A stretch of DNA of 64,000 nucleotides. Origin: CAIPAT01 sp041665605 (lineage in GTDB: Bacteria; Verrucomicrobiota; Lentisphaeria; Victivallales; Victivallaceae). Made by a program: the position numbers and the translations under genes. Of this stretch, positions 9,617-19,025 are shown one piece after another (the first letter of the stretch is position 1; each line of letters begins with the position of its first letter). The notes under the pieces were generated by a model that searched no databases, was not told where the DNA came from, and saw only the letters and a program-made list of their open reading frames with translations. Location: the NCBI GenBank assembly GCA_041665605.1, contig JBAYIO010000002.1, positions 1-64,000 on the forward strand, read 5' to 3'.

Positions 9617-11493
9617 TGGGCAAAGAGAATACTGTTTTAACAATTGATATCGGCGGCGACAGCCTTAAGATGGCGGAGTTTTCATTTCCCTCCGGCGGGG
9701 GAATGACACTGGAGAAGTTTGCTTTTGCCGAATATGACATAGATTTGAAAGAAGCCGGCTTTGTCGAAGTATTTTCTTCCGTATACAACCGCCTGCTTGC
9801 TGAAAACAATTTTGCTTCACATGGCATCAGGGTTTCGATTTCCGGTCAGTCCGCATTCACCCGTCTGAGCAAACTTCCGCCGCTGGGCGAGGATAAGGGC
9901 AGAATTGAGCAGATAGTGGAATATGAAGCCAAACAGACAGTGCCATATCCCATGGATGAAGTGATCTGGGATTATCAGTTGGTCAAGCATACCATTAAAG
10001 AAAGCCTTCCCGCGCCGGAACCGGAGCCCACGCCGGAAGGCGAAGAAGCCCCCCCGCCCCCGCCGCCGGAGGAAAGCACCGTTGATGAAATGGAAGCCTT
10101 GTTTGTTGCAGTGAAGAGTGATCTGGTAAGTGAGCTTGCGGATGTCATACAGGAATCCGGGAAAGAAATTCTATCTATTGAAATTGCGCCTACGGCGTTT
10201 TTTAATGCAGCCCGGGCCAATCAGATCGGGGTGAGTCAGTGTGATATGATCCTGAACATCGGCGGACGCTGCTCCAGTCTGGTTTTTGCCGATCAGGGGC
10301 GCGTTTTCGCCCGGACTATTCCAATCGCCGGACATTCGGTGACACAGCAGATCAGCAAGGAATTTAATATCAGTTTTTCCGATGCCGAGGAATTGAAAAG
10401 ACGGCATGGCTTTGTTGCGCTGGGCGGCGCGTATGAGGAGCCTGATTCCGAAGTTGCCGCTACCATTTCCAAGATCGCCCGCAATGTGATGACCAGGCTG
10501 CACGGCGAAATCAACCGCTCAATCAATGTCTGGCGCTCTCAATACGGCGGCAATAAACCGTCGCATCTTTATCTGGGCGGCGGCAGTTCCTTAATGGCTT
10601 ACACCCCGCGTTTTTTCAATGAAAAACTCCGGATTCCGGTTGATTATTTGAATGCTTTCCAGGTTGTCGGCATCGGTCAGGGGATCAATAAGGAACAGCT
10701 TCTTGAAGTGGCCCCGATGTTTTCCGAGCTTATCGGCCTGGCGTTAAAACATATTGTAACCTGCCCGGTTGACATTTCCCTGATGCCTTTATCCATCAAG
10801 CAGTTCAGAGCCCTGCGGCGTAAAAAGCCTTATTTTTATGCAAGCGCGGTTTCAATAATTCTTTGCCTGTTGGTTTTCTACTGGGGGGTCACCAAACGGC
10901 TTGATTTCGACAAAGGCCGTGTGGATGTGGCGAAAAAGGAAGTCGACAAAACCAATACGCTGGTGGACAAGGTAAAACTTCTGAAGCGCGATTTGGATTC
11001 CGCAAAAGGTGAGTATGAAGAAGCGATGGATATTATCGGCAAGCGCAAACAGTGGCCGGGCATAATGAATGATCTGCAGAAAATGCTGCCCGACATGGTT
11101 TGGCTTACGTTATTTGAAGGCACAGGAACTTTGACGGCAGGAACATCGGCAGACCCGTTTGCGCGTTCCGCGGCTGCACCTCCGCCGGGCGGACGCCGCG
11201 GCAGAGGCGGTGCGGCTCCTGCTCCGGGCCCGGTACCGGTTGCTCAGCAATTTACATCTACCGCCGGGGTTACTGAAATCAACTGGATCAAATTCTATGG
11301 ACATTCCATCGGTTTTAAACCTAACAGTTTATGGGATGAGGCATTTAGAATAAATCTGAAAAAGTCCGGCATATTTGCCGATGGCGATGATTCGATAGTC
11401 TTTGAAAATGACGGCTATACTCCGGAAAAAGGTAAAAACAATGTTACCTCGTTCAAATTGCGGGCAAAACTCAAGGATCCTATCAAGAAGTAG
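9616..11493 (+). CDS. PilM-like ATPase-fold protein fused to a PilN-like membrane segment (Amuc_1101-like)
   Basis: The 625-residue protein combines two parts that are separate genes in type IV pilus systems. Residues 1-400 are PilM-like with an actin fold (VLTIDIGGDSLKMAEF at the start, YEAKQTVPYPMDEVIWDYQ, LYLGGGSSL). This part contains a proline- and glutamate-rich insertion at about 134-155. Residues about 404-424 form one membrane helix, followed by a Lys/Asp-rich coiled coil and a domain ending in a second Ala/Gly/Pro-rich linker (about 515-545), as in PilN. It should sit at the inner membrane and organise the assembly platform that links to the secretins downstream. Family and fold are visible; the pilus role is inferred from the Akkermansia locus. 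Confidence 0.85.
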   Translation: MGKENTVLTIDIGGDSLKMAEFSFPSGGGMTLEKFAFAEYDIDLKEAGFVEVFSSVYNRLLAENNFASHGIRVSISGQSAFTRLSKLPPLGEDKGRIEQIVEYEAKQTVPYPMDEVIWDYQLVKHTIKESLPAPEPEPTPEGEEAPPPPPPEESTVDEMEALFVAVKSDLVSELADVIQESGKEILSIEIAPTAFFNAARANQIGVSQCDMILNIGGRCSSLVFADQGRVFARTIPIAGHSVTQQISKEFNISFSDAEELKRRHGFVALGGAYEEPDSEVAATISKIARNVMTRLHGEINRSINVWRSQYGGNKPSHLYLGGGSSLMAYTPRFFNEKLRIPVDYLNAFQVVGIGQGINKEQLLEVAPMFSELIGLALKHIVTCPVDISLMPLSIKQFRALRRKKPYFYASAVSIILCLLVFYWGVTKRLDFDKGRVDVAKKEVDKTNTLVDKVKLLKRDLDSAKGEYEEAMDIIGKRKQWPGIMNDLQKMLPDMVWLTLFEGTGTLTAGTSADPFARSAAAPPPGGRRGRGGAAPAPGPVPVAQQFTSTAGVTEINWIKFYGHSIGFKPNSLWDEAFRINLKKSGIFADGDDSIVFENDGYTPEKGKNNVTSFKLRAKLKDPIKK

Positions 11494-11503
11494 GTAGCTC
11501 TTT

Positions 11504-12772
11504 ATGAATAAATTTGTTAAAAAAAATATGATGTTGTTAATTGTTTCAGGGATCACGTTAATCGTGGCGCTGATTCTCGCCTATATGGCCGTGAGAGAGC
11601 ATTCTGCAATGCAGGATTATATAAGGGAAACAGATACGCTGAAAAACCAGATCAAGGATTTGATCAAACAGAAGCCGGCGCCAGTGGAAGGCAATCTTGA
11701 CCGCATAAAAAATGATACTCAGAAATACAAAAACAAATTTAAGGAGATCCGCGTTCTTTTCGGAATGCCGCTCTATCCCGCGATGTCAAAATTTGCCAAA
11801 GATATGGGGTCGAATTTCGAAGAGTTTCAGGCCAAATTTGCCACATTCTGGGAGAGCAACAAAGCATCCGGCGTAACCCGGGACCAGGTTTACCGGATGT
11901 TTAAAAACAGTTACAACAACCCGGAGAAGTGGGATAAGGCGATTCAGGATTTTACTGTGGAGGCACAGAAATGCACTTCAGAGCTTATTGACGAGAACAA
12001 TGTTGACGAGATTCTGCTGTCCGGATTGGGACTGGAACGTAATTTGAGCGGTTCAAAAGTTAAATGCGATGCTTTCATGCGTGGCATAAGATGGAAATTA
12101 CTTGACTTATACACTGCCGATAAAGATAAGAAAATAGAATTTGGCCCGACTGCCTCCTCTTTCTCTTTCGACTCAAAAAGTCTTCCCGATAAAGAGGCCA
12201 TTCCGTTCATTGTCAAATGCTGGACTGCTGTTGACGATCTGGCGAAACGGATAGCGGGTTCCGGAATTACTTATCTTGAATCATTCGAAAAAGAAAGTCT
12301 GGCCGGCAGAGTTGTAGGCAATTATACTTTTTATCGCTTTACGATTATTGTACAGGGCGATCTGAACAGCATCCGGAAATTGATAGATATTTTATACAAA
12401 GCATATTCCGAACGGAGAATTTATATTGTGCGCGGAATTTCGCTGGCGAAAGTTAATGATGACGCGGAACGGCTGATTATGGAAGCGGAAAGAACGCTGT
12501 ATGCAGGGAAAATCAATTTAGATGAAAATCCGGAGTTGAAGCCGGCTCAGTCACCGGCGGATGGACCACCGGATGCGCAGAAGCAAAAAGAGAAAGAACA
12601 GCGGCTGCAGGAACAGAAGAAAAAAGATAAAGCCGATGAGGATCCGGAAAAAAATATTCCGTATTACCAGCGCAGTACATACGGAAAAGTTATTATTGGG
12701 ACCGATAAGCAATGCCGCGCCGTAATCGATCTTGACTATGTAGTTTACACTGCCCTGGATTTAAAGGGATAA
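11504..12772 (+). CDS. Amuc_1100-like membrane-anchored pilus-locus protein
   Basis: The product is 422 residues with one N-terminal membrane helix (about 8-30), a coiled-coil segment after it, a mixed alpha/beta body and a charged, Lys/Glu/Gln-rich linker near 345-385. It occupies the Amuc_1100 position between the PilM-like and Amuc_1099-like genes and has the expected architecture, resembling PilN/PilO-type alignment proteins. Amuc_1100 of Akkermansia is known as an outer-envelope-associated protein active on host TLR2; whether this relative shares that is unknown. The gene starts 10 bases after the previous stop. Confidence 0.65.
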   Translation: MNKFVKKNMMLLIVSGITLIVALILAYMAVREHSAMQDYIRETDTLKNQIKDLIKQKPAPVEGNLDRIKNDTQKYKNKFKEIRVLFGMPLYPAMSKFAKDMGSNFEEFQAKFATFWESNKASGVTRDQVYRMFKNSYNNPEKWDKAIQDFTVEAQKCTSELIDENNVDEILLSGLGLERNLSGSKVKCDAFMRGIRWKLLDLYTADKDKKIEFGPTASSFSFDSKSLPDKEAIPFIVKCWTAVDDLAKRIAGSGITYLESFEKESLAGRVVGNYTFYRFTIIVQGDLNSIRKLIDILYKAYSERRIYIVRGISLAKVNDDAERLIMEAERTLYAGKINLDENPELKPAQSPADGPPDAQKQKEKEQRLQEQKKKDKADEDPEKNIPYYQRSTYGKVIIGTDKQCRAVIDLDYVVYTALDLKG

Positions 12773-12790
12773 ATTCTGGAGGAATAGAAT

Positions 12791-14032
12791 TTGCAATTTT
12801 TAAAACGACATTATGAAAAAATAATACTGGCAGTACTGCTGCTGCTGTTTATTGCTTCTTTAATTTACCTTATCCAAATTATTGATTCAACCAATGATGT
12901 AACCAAGGCGGACTTGAATATCCCCAGGCGCGCAGCGGATTATGAAGAAACTGATTTCACCAAAGAAGCATTCTCCACCGAAAGTATTTTCATGAAAGAT
13001 ACTCAATGGAAAGTTTCCGAGGCCAGGGATCCGGCGGATAAATCGTTTACCGATTTGATAAACCCGTTTGAATGCGCCAGATGTCCGCACTGCGGGAGAA
13101 TTGTGCCTCTGCGTGATTTTAAGGACGAACCTCATAAATGCCCGGTCTGCAACGGCGAATTAAGAACTCCGCTGGCCAAAGCGGTGATAACGTCGATTAA
13201 TCCTCCCAAGGAAGGGGATGCGAACGGCAATGGCATTCCGGATATAATTGAAGAAAAACTGGGATGGGATCCGAAAGACCCGGAATCCGGACTGTCTGAC
13301 CTGGCCGGCGACGGTTTCAGCAGTGTGTTTAAATATAAGTACTTCGGTTCAGCCACGGGGGCCACCGCGATTACCAATCCCAAAATGCATCCTCCGATGT
13401 ATATGCGTCTCCATGTGCTGGCATTAAGAAAAACCCTGCTTGACGTGATCTTGAAAAAGGTGGTTCCCGCCGGCACCAAGGGGGATGAATTTGATATTCA
13501 ACTGGCGATTGAAGGCGGGGCCAAGACCCTCTTTAAAGTGCTGAATGATAAAGTCACACTTGACAAGAAGCCTTATGAAATCGTTAAAGTCATGCCTAAA
13601 TTCACCAAACTGCAACAGGGCAGTGTAATTATTGAAAAAGATGAATCCAGAATAGTGCTGAATTCCGTTGACGGCAAATATACCCTGGAAATGAAGGTCG
13701 GCGAACCGGTTTATTCTCCAAATCCAAAAGCCATCGTCAAGGATGACGGCATTGATGAAGAGCTTACCCTTGACGAGAACGATATTTTCCCGATGGGTAC
13801 GGAAAAAACCGGAATTACCAGATATAAAGTGACCAAGATAGATATCGAGAAGGAAAAGGTGGAGTTGAAGGATTTGAAGACCAACAAGGTATGTGTAATA
13901 AGCAAAACGCCGTTGATGCCGAAGCCTCATAGAAAAGGAGGCGGTTTTGAGTCATCCGGCCCGACCGGAGCTCCACCCGGGCAGCCGGCGACGCCAGGAA
14001 GCAATATAGGCGACATTCCGTTACCGAAATAA
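12791..14032 (+). CDS. Amuc_1099-like anchored protein with zinc-ribbon and EF-like calcium loop
   Basis: The product is 413 residues. The start is TTG, supported by GGAGG seven bases upstream; no ATG precedes the membrane helix (about 11-29). At residues ~95-122 two CxxC pairs (CPHC and CPVC) form a zinc-ribbon. At ~142 the run DANGNGIPD matches a thrombospondin type 3-like calcium loop. The C-terminal half is beta-rich and ends in a Gly/Pro-rich tail. Position between the Amuc_1100-like gene and the secretins identifies it as the Amuc_1099 counterpart, equivalent to a PilP-like connector. A zinc-ribbon on the periplasmic side of such a protein is unusual. Confidence 0.65.
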   Translation: MQFLKRHYEKIILAVLLLLFIASLIYLIQIIDSTNDVTKADLNIPRRAADYEETDFTKEAFSTESIFMKDTQWKVSEARDPADKSFTDLINPFECARCPHCGRIVPLRDFKDEPHKCPVCNGELRTPLAKAVITSINPPKEGDANGNGIPDIIEEKLGWDPKDPESGLSDLAGDGFSSVFKYKYFGSATGATAITNPKMHPPMYMRLHVLALRKTLLDVILKKVVPAGTKGDEFDIQLAIEGGAKTLFKVLNDKVTLDKKPYEIVKVMPKFTKLQQGSVIIEKDESRIVLNSVDGKYTLEMKVGEPVYSPNPKAIVKDDGIDEELTLDENDIFPMGTEKTGITRYKVTKIDIEKEKVELKDLKTNKVCVISKTPLMPKPHRKGGGFESSGPTGAPPGQPATPGSNIGDIPLPK

Positions 14033-14064
14033 TAATAATATCTTCATAATTGGGGTGCAGAAGG

Positions 14065-16539
14065 ATGAAACAATTGAACAGACATGTGTTGATGGTTGCA
14101 GGCGGGATTAAATATCTCGCATGTTGTTGTGTAATATTTATAGCCTATGGCGTCTATGCGGATGACGAAGACAACAAGCTCGAAGAAGATGCGAAGAAGT
14201 TTGAAAATGCTTTGTCTGAAACCAGGAAACAGCGCCAGAATGATTTCGAGCAGGCGGAAAAACTTATTTCTCAGGGCAAATCATTGGCCGCTGACGGCAA
14301 GTTTGCCGATGCGATGGGCAATTTCCAGAAAGCGCTGACTCAACTTGAAGCAATGAATGGCGATCTGGCTAAAAAGAAAGTAATCAGTTTAAACAGTTAC
14401 TTGAATACTTTTAGAAACAGATGGGCTGACAACATAATGGACAAAGCCCGCAAAGCCGTCGTCGAGAAGCGCTATGAGGATGCCGTTAACCTGGCTTCAG
14501 AGGCATCACTTGTGGATCCTAACAGAAACGCCTCCACCGTGAAATTTATTGAACAATGCAAAAGCCTTCAGAAATCGGCAAATTTCCGCAGTCAGACATC
14601 TCTCGAAAAGACCAATCCGGAGTACGCGAAGACTGGCGAAGATATTGATTTGCTGTTCCGTGAAGCTGAGGTTTTGTACAAGAATAGACGTTATGTCGAA
14701 GTGCGTTCCAAACTGGAAAAAATTTTTCTGCTCGATCCGTATAATTTAAAGGCCATTAACTTGCTTAATAAGACCTATGACCGACTCTACGAATATGCGG
14801 ACAAGCGCCGTCAGGCTGATATTGAAGAGATGGTTGCGTACAATACCTGGCAATGGAACGAAGCGGTTTTGCCGACACAATTTGAGCGCGAAGTCAAGAA
14901 AGGCGCAAGTATCAAGACCAATTCCAGCGCCGGCATTTATGAAAAAATGGAGAATATAATATTCCCCAGCGTTGAATTCGATGACGCGGACATCTTTTCG
15001 GTAATCAGATATCTCAACCGCAGCAGCAAGCGTTACGACCCCGATAAAGAAGGCATCAGTATTGTTTCCGGATTTACCAAGGATACAGCGGCGGCATTGC
15101 CGAAAATCACGATGAGTTTTGCCAAGATTCCCATGAGCGAAGTATTGCGTTATCTCACTCAGGGGGTCGGGTTGAAATACAAAATTGATGAAGGTGCGAT
15201 CGTAATCGGGTCAAATGTTGATGAAATGCAGACGGAATATTTCCCGATCCGCGGCGATTTGATATCAGATATCACCGGAATCAAAGAAGACCCGGCCGCC
15301 GCCAAAGATACGACGAAAAAAGGTCTTGCAAAATTAGGCGAAAAAACGGAGATGACTAAATTTGAAGCGGGCGATGAAACAAAGGATTCCAAAGCCGCCC
15401 CGTCACTTACTTCCGATGCCCTGATCAAATATTTCGGCGACCGCGGCATAAAGTTCGGCGAAGGCTCTTCCATTGCCTATGACCGCCGCGCAGGAAGGCT
15501 GATCGTTAAAAACACGCTTGAAAATTTGCGGAATATGGATAATCTCATCCGTCAACTGGATTTGATCAAAACTCCGCTGGTAATGGTGGAAGCCAAGCTG
15601 GTTGAAATCTCTCAGGATGATGTGGAGGAATTAGGGTTCGACTGGGTTTATGCCGCACCCTACAGCGCCACCAATCCCCTGCAGAATCATCCGGGATGGT
15701 GGATCAATGAAGTAGGCGGGGTGAACAGCCAGGGAACTCCGCTCAGGCACTTTGCCCTGGACAATCCCAATACTACCGGCAGTCCTCAAAATTACAAAGT
15801 CGTCAATGACTTGAAACTTCTCCCTGAATTTGCAGGCAGCAATTCCACCCTGGCTCAATTTGACCTGTCTGTGACGGTCAATGCAATCAGTCAGAACACC
15901 AGGACGGAAACGCTCTCCACGCCCCGGCTGCTGACCACCAGCGGCAGCGAAGCTACAATCAAAATGATCACACAGAATTTTTATCCTAAATCATGGACCG
16001 CCCCGGTGGTGACAACTACCGGCGCGACGGTCAGCATTACTGCTCCAGTTCCAACGTTCAGCGATGCCACCGACATTGGGATTTCGTTCACGATCAAGCC
16101 GGTTGTCAATCCGGATAATTATACCATCACCCTTTATCTGCAACCTCAGATATTGGCGTTTATCAGTAAATTCCCTATCGATGACGTTACGGTTACCACC
16201 GGAACGATTGACTCCAACAACAAAGCGGTTCCTGTATTTAATAACACTTATCAGGTTTGGATGCCGGAAATAGGCAAGCGCGATTTGACCACAAATATCA
16301 AAATTTATGATGGTGAAACGATTGTGCTGGGGGGAATGATTGACAACACCAGCGTGTACCGTGATGATAAATGGCCCGTTCTTGGCGAGATTCCGCTAGT
16401 CGGACGGCTGTTTTCCAGCCAGTTGGCCTCTACGCAGAAGAGAAATTTAATAATCTTTGTCACCACCCGTTTGATCAATAATGATGGTATTCCGGTTAGA
16501 AGAAACAAACAACGGTCAATTCCTGAATTTTACAGATAA
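14065..16539 (+). CDS. Secretin with TPR-like N-terminus (Amuc_1098-like), copy 1
   Basis: The 824-residue product is an outer-membrane channel protein. It has an N-terminal signal or anchor (about 8-33), then a TPR-like helical region to about 260, short N-domain-like repeats, and a secretin domain from about 500 to the end. The end carries the diagnostic TNIKIYDGETIVLGGM and PVLGEIPLVGRLF segments of the secretin lip. ATG at 14065 is chosen over an upstream in-frame TTG because of the GAAGG site. It lies 32 bases after the Amuc_1099-like gene and 29 bases before a second, related secretin gene. In type II and IV systems the secretin forms the outer-membrane pore. Confidence 0.88.
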   Translation: MKQLNRHVLMVAGGIKYLACCCVIFIAYGVYADDEDNKLEEDAKKFENALSETRKQRQNDFEQAEKLISQGKSLAADGKFADAMGNFQKALTQLEAMNGDLAKKKVISLNSYLNTFRNRWADNIMDKARKAVVEKRYEDAVNLASEASLVDPNRNASTVKFIEQCKSLQKSANFRSQTSLEKTNPEYAKTGEDIDLLFREAEVLYKNRRYVEVRSKLEKIFLLDPYNLKAINLLNKTYDRLYEYADKRRQADIEEMVAYNTWQWNEAVLPTQFEREVKKGASIKTNSSAGIYEKMENIIFPSVEFDDADIFSVIRYLNRSSKRYDPDKEGISIVSGFTKDTAAALPKITMSFAKIPMSEVLRYLTQGVGLKYKIDEGAIVIGSNVDEMQTEYFPIRGDLISDITGIKEDPAAAKDTTKKGLAKLGEKTEMTKFEAGDETKDSKAAPSLTSDALIKYFGDRGIKFGEGSSIAYDRRAGRLIVKNTLENLRNMDNLIRQLDLIKTPLVMVEAKLVEISQDDVEELGFDWVYAAPYSATNPLQNHPGWWINEVGGVNSQGTPLRHFALDNPNTTGSPQNYKVVNDLKLLPEFAGSNSTLAQFDLSVTVNAISQNTRTETLSTPRLLTTSGSEATIKMITQNFYPKSWTAPVVTTTGATVSITAPVPTFSDATDIGISFTIKPVVNPDNYTITLYLQPQILAFISKFPIDDVTVTTGTIDSNNKAVPVFNNTYQVWMPEIGKRDLTTNIKIYDGETIVLGGMIDNTSVYRDDKWPVLGEIPLVGRLFSSQLASTQKRNLIIFVTTRLINNDGIPVRRNKQRSIPEFYR

Positions 16540-16568
16540 ATTAATTTTATAATCGCCTGGAGGATGTA

Positions 16569-18995
16569 ATGACTTTACTTTTGAAAAAAATTATGGGTGT
16601 TGCCGTGTCGGCGGCATCGCTTCTGGTATTATTTCAGGCAGTGGCTGCCGATCCTGAACAAGTGACCAGAAACATTAAGGACTCTATCGGCAAAAAGGTG
16701 CTCTCCGAACAGGAGATTGAAGCCAGGGCCGACAAAGCCATGACAGAGGCTAACGACGCTTTTGTAAAGAACCAGTACAAAGATGCTGTCGATAAATATC
16801 TCGAAGCAATTAAATTGATGAAACAAATCAGCGACGATGAGAATGCCTTTTTTAAAAAACGCATAGACCGCTGCAAGGAACAGATTTCCAAAGCTTATTT
16901 CTACTGGTCAATGGATATTTCTCTGGAGGCGGATAAACTCGGACACGCAAAAGAGTACAAAGAGGCGGTTGAACTGTGTAAAAAAGCCATAGAGATTTAT
17001 CCCCCGTGCAAAAAGAAAATGGAGGAAAGGATTGCCAGTTTCGAACGCATGCAGAAAACTACCGAGCGCAGAAATCAAAGCAGTGAAAATAGTGTTGTTC
17101 CAGGAAAAGATGAACAGGAGTACAGTATTCAGGTATTGCTCAAACAGGCCAAAGTGCTTTATGATGCGAAGGATTATTCCGGGGCGAAAAATAAATATGA
17201 GCAGATTCTGCTGACAGACCCCTACCAGAATGAGGCAATTCAAGGTTTGCGTGCAACCAATATCAGAATTGAAAAAATTGGTGCTGCGAGAAACTTTAAC
17301 ATGTTTCACGAAACAACTGCTGAAATGGAATGGAAATGGGCAACGCCCATATCCGCCGAAAATATCATAGAAAATAAAGATATGCTGGATAAACCGGTAT
17401 CCAAAGATTTGCCGGAAAATAAAATTCAACAGAAGTTAAAAAGTATTAAAATTCCGCGCATTGACTTTGAAGACGTCACGATTCCCACGGCAGTGAAATA
17501 TCTGCGCGAGCAAAGCAAGCAGCTTGACCCTGAAGGCGTCGGAGTAAATATCTTTTTGCGGCTTGCTCCGGAAGGGGACGAAAAGAAAGCGGCGGCCGCC
17601 CCGCGTCCCGCCGCGGCACCCGCCGCCGCACCCCCTGCCGACGGTGCCGCGCCAGCCGCACCCGCCGCTGAAGGCGCTGCCGCTGAAGGCGCTGCCGCTG
17701 AGACGGCGAAGGCCGAAGAGCCGGCTAATAGCGCGGTCGTCAATTTGATTCTAACTAATAAAACGCTAGGCGAGGCAATTCATTTTCTTTGCCAGGCGGC
17801 CAAGCTTAAGTTCCGCGTGGAGAAATACGCAGTGGTCATCGCTTCACAAAATGTTCCGCTGGATGACCTTGAAACAAAGATTTATCCGGTTGAACAAGCC
17901 TCTCTGGCGGCCATCGGCAACGGCGAGGATCCGGAATTGCTGAAACGTCATTTTGAAGACCGTTCTATAAAATTCCCGGAAGGCGCCAAAGTAGTTTATG
18001 ACACACGTATCAGCCGTCTGATTGCGACAAATACGCCGGAAAATCTGCGGAAAATCGAGCAGGTGATCTCCAATGAACTGAATTCCCGTGATCCGATGGT
18101 TCAGATTCAAGCCAAATTTGTTGAAATTCAGCAGGATGAATTTAAAGAACTGGGTTTCGAATATATTGTCAGCAATTCAGGGGCAACAAATCCCGCGACG
18201 GCCAACGGAAAACTGCAAATAAGCCCGAACGATCCGACGCTGCGCAGCCTTGACGCAAGTAAGAGCGACCAGCTATTCCTCTACCATCGCCAGACAGGCG
18301 ACTTTACATTTGACGGCGCAATCAAAGCATTGAATCAAATGAACACTCAGGATATCCTTTCATCTCCGCGCATAACAACCTTGAATGGCCAGCAGGCGAC
18401 AATCAAGATGGTAAGAGAAGTGTATTTTGCATCAGATTATGCTCAATCTCAATTGACTTCAACCACCAGTACCACTACCAACGGCAACTCTACCGGAACC
18501 GGCTACACTTATGTGAGTCCGTTTCCATCCTACGGTTCGGCCACGGAGCTAGGCATATCCCTCACCGTGACTCCGGAAGTTGACGTGGCACGCCGGACTA
18601 TTACCATGGATATGAATCCCATTGTGCAGGGGTTGGCCGGCTGGACAGTTTATGAGTACACCTTGTCCGGCGCGGTCGGCGGAATATTGCCAGTGCAGGT
18701 TATTAAAAAGCCTCAGATATCCCAGAGGACAATTAATACGAAGGTAACTATCTATGATGGCGAAACCATAGTGCTGGGTGGAATTATTGCAGACAATATT
18801 GCCACGGTTAATGATAAAATTCCGGTACTTGGAGATATCCCGCTGATCGGAAGATTTTTCATGAGCCAGGGAACAAGCAGCGTTAAAACTAACTTGCTGG
18901 TATTCCTGACCTGCCGTCTGGTCAAACCTGACGGCGCGCCGTTCTTCCCGGACACGATGGTCCGCGGCTTGCCGGATTTCAGAAAGTTGCGGTAA
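16569..18995 (+). CDS. Secretin with TPR-like N-terminus (Amuc_1098-like), copy 2
   Basis: The 808-residue paralogue of the preceding gene has the same plan: signal sequence, TPR-like helices to about 250, N-domains, and a C-terminal secretin domain with VTIYDGETIVLGGI and PVLGDIPLIGRFF. It differs by an Ala/Pro-rich low-complexity insert of about 50 residues near 341-390 inside the N-domain region, encoded by GC-rich imperfect repeats. GGAGG lies seven bases before the ATG. Two adjacent secretins could form a mixed ring or serve two substrates; which is the case cannot be read here. A small gap leads to an M28-like lipoprotein gene. Confidence 0.87.
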   Translation: MTLLLKKIMGVAVSAASLLVLFQAVAADPEQVTRNIKDSIGKKVLSEQEIEARADKAMTEANDAFVKNQYKDAVDKYLEAIKLMKQISDDENAFFKKRIDRCKEQISKAYFYWSMDISLEADKLGHAKEYKEAVELCKKAIEIYPPCKKKMEERIASFERMQKTTERRNQSSENSVVPGKDEQEYSIQVLLKQAKVLYDAKDYSGAKNKYEQILLTDPYQNEAIQGLRATNIRIEKIGAARNFNMFHETTAEMEWKWATPISAENIIENKDMLDKPVSKDLPENKIQQKLKSIKIPRIDFEDVTIPTAVKYLREQSKQLDPEGVGVNIFLRLAPEGDEKKAAAAPRPAAAPAAAPPADGAAPAAPAAEGAAAEGAAAETAKAEEPANSAVVNLILTNKTLGEAIHFLCQAAKLKFRVEKYAVVIASQNVPLDDLETKIYPVEQASLAAIGNGEDPELLKRHFEDRSIKFPEGAKVVYDTRISRLIATNTPENLRKIEQVISNELNSRDPMVQIQAKFVEIQQDEFKELGFEYIVSNSGATNPATANGKLQISPNDPTLRSLDASKSDQLFLYHRQTGDFTFDGAIKALNQMNTQDILSSPRITTLNGQQATIKMVREVYFASDYAQSQLTSTTSTTTNGNSTGTGYTYVSPFPSYGSATELGISLTVTPEVDVARRTITMDMNPIVQGLAGWTVYEYTLSGAVGGILPVQVIKKPQISQRTINTKVTIYDGETIVLGGIIADNIATVNDKIPVLGDIPLIGRFFMSQGTSSVKTNLLVFLTCRLVKPDGAPFFPDTMVRGLPDFRKLR

Positions 18996-19025
18996 AATAC
19001 TGTTTGCCCAGCCGGAGACTGAGAA

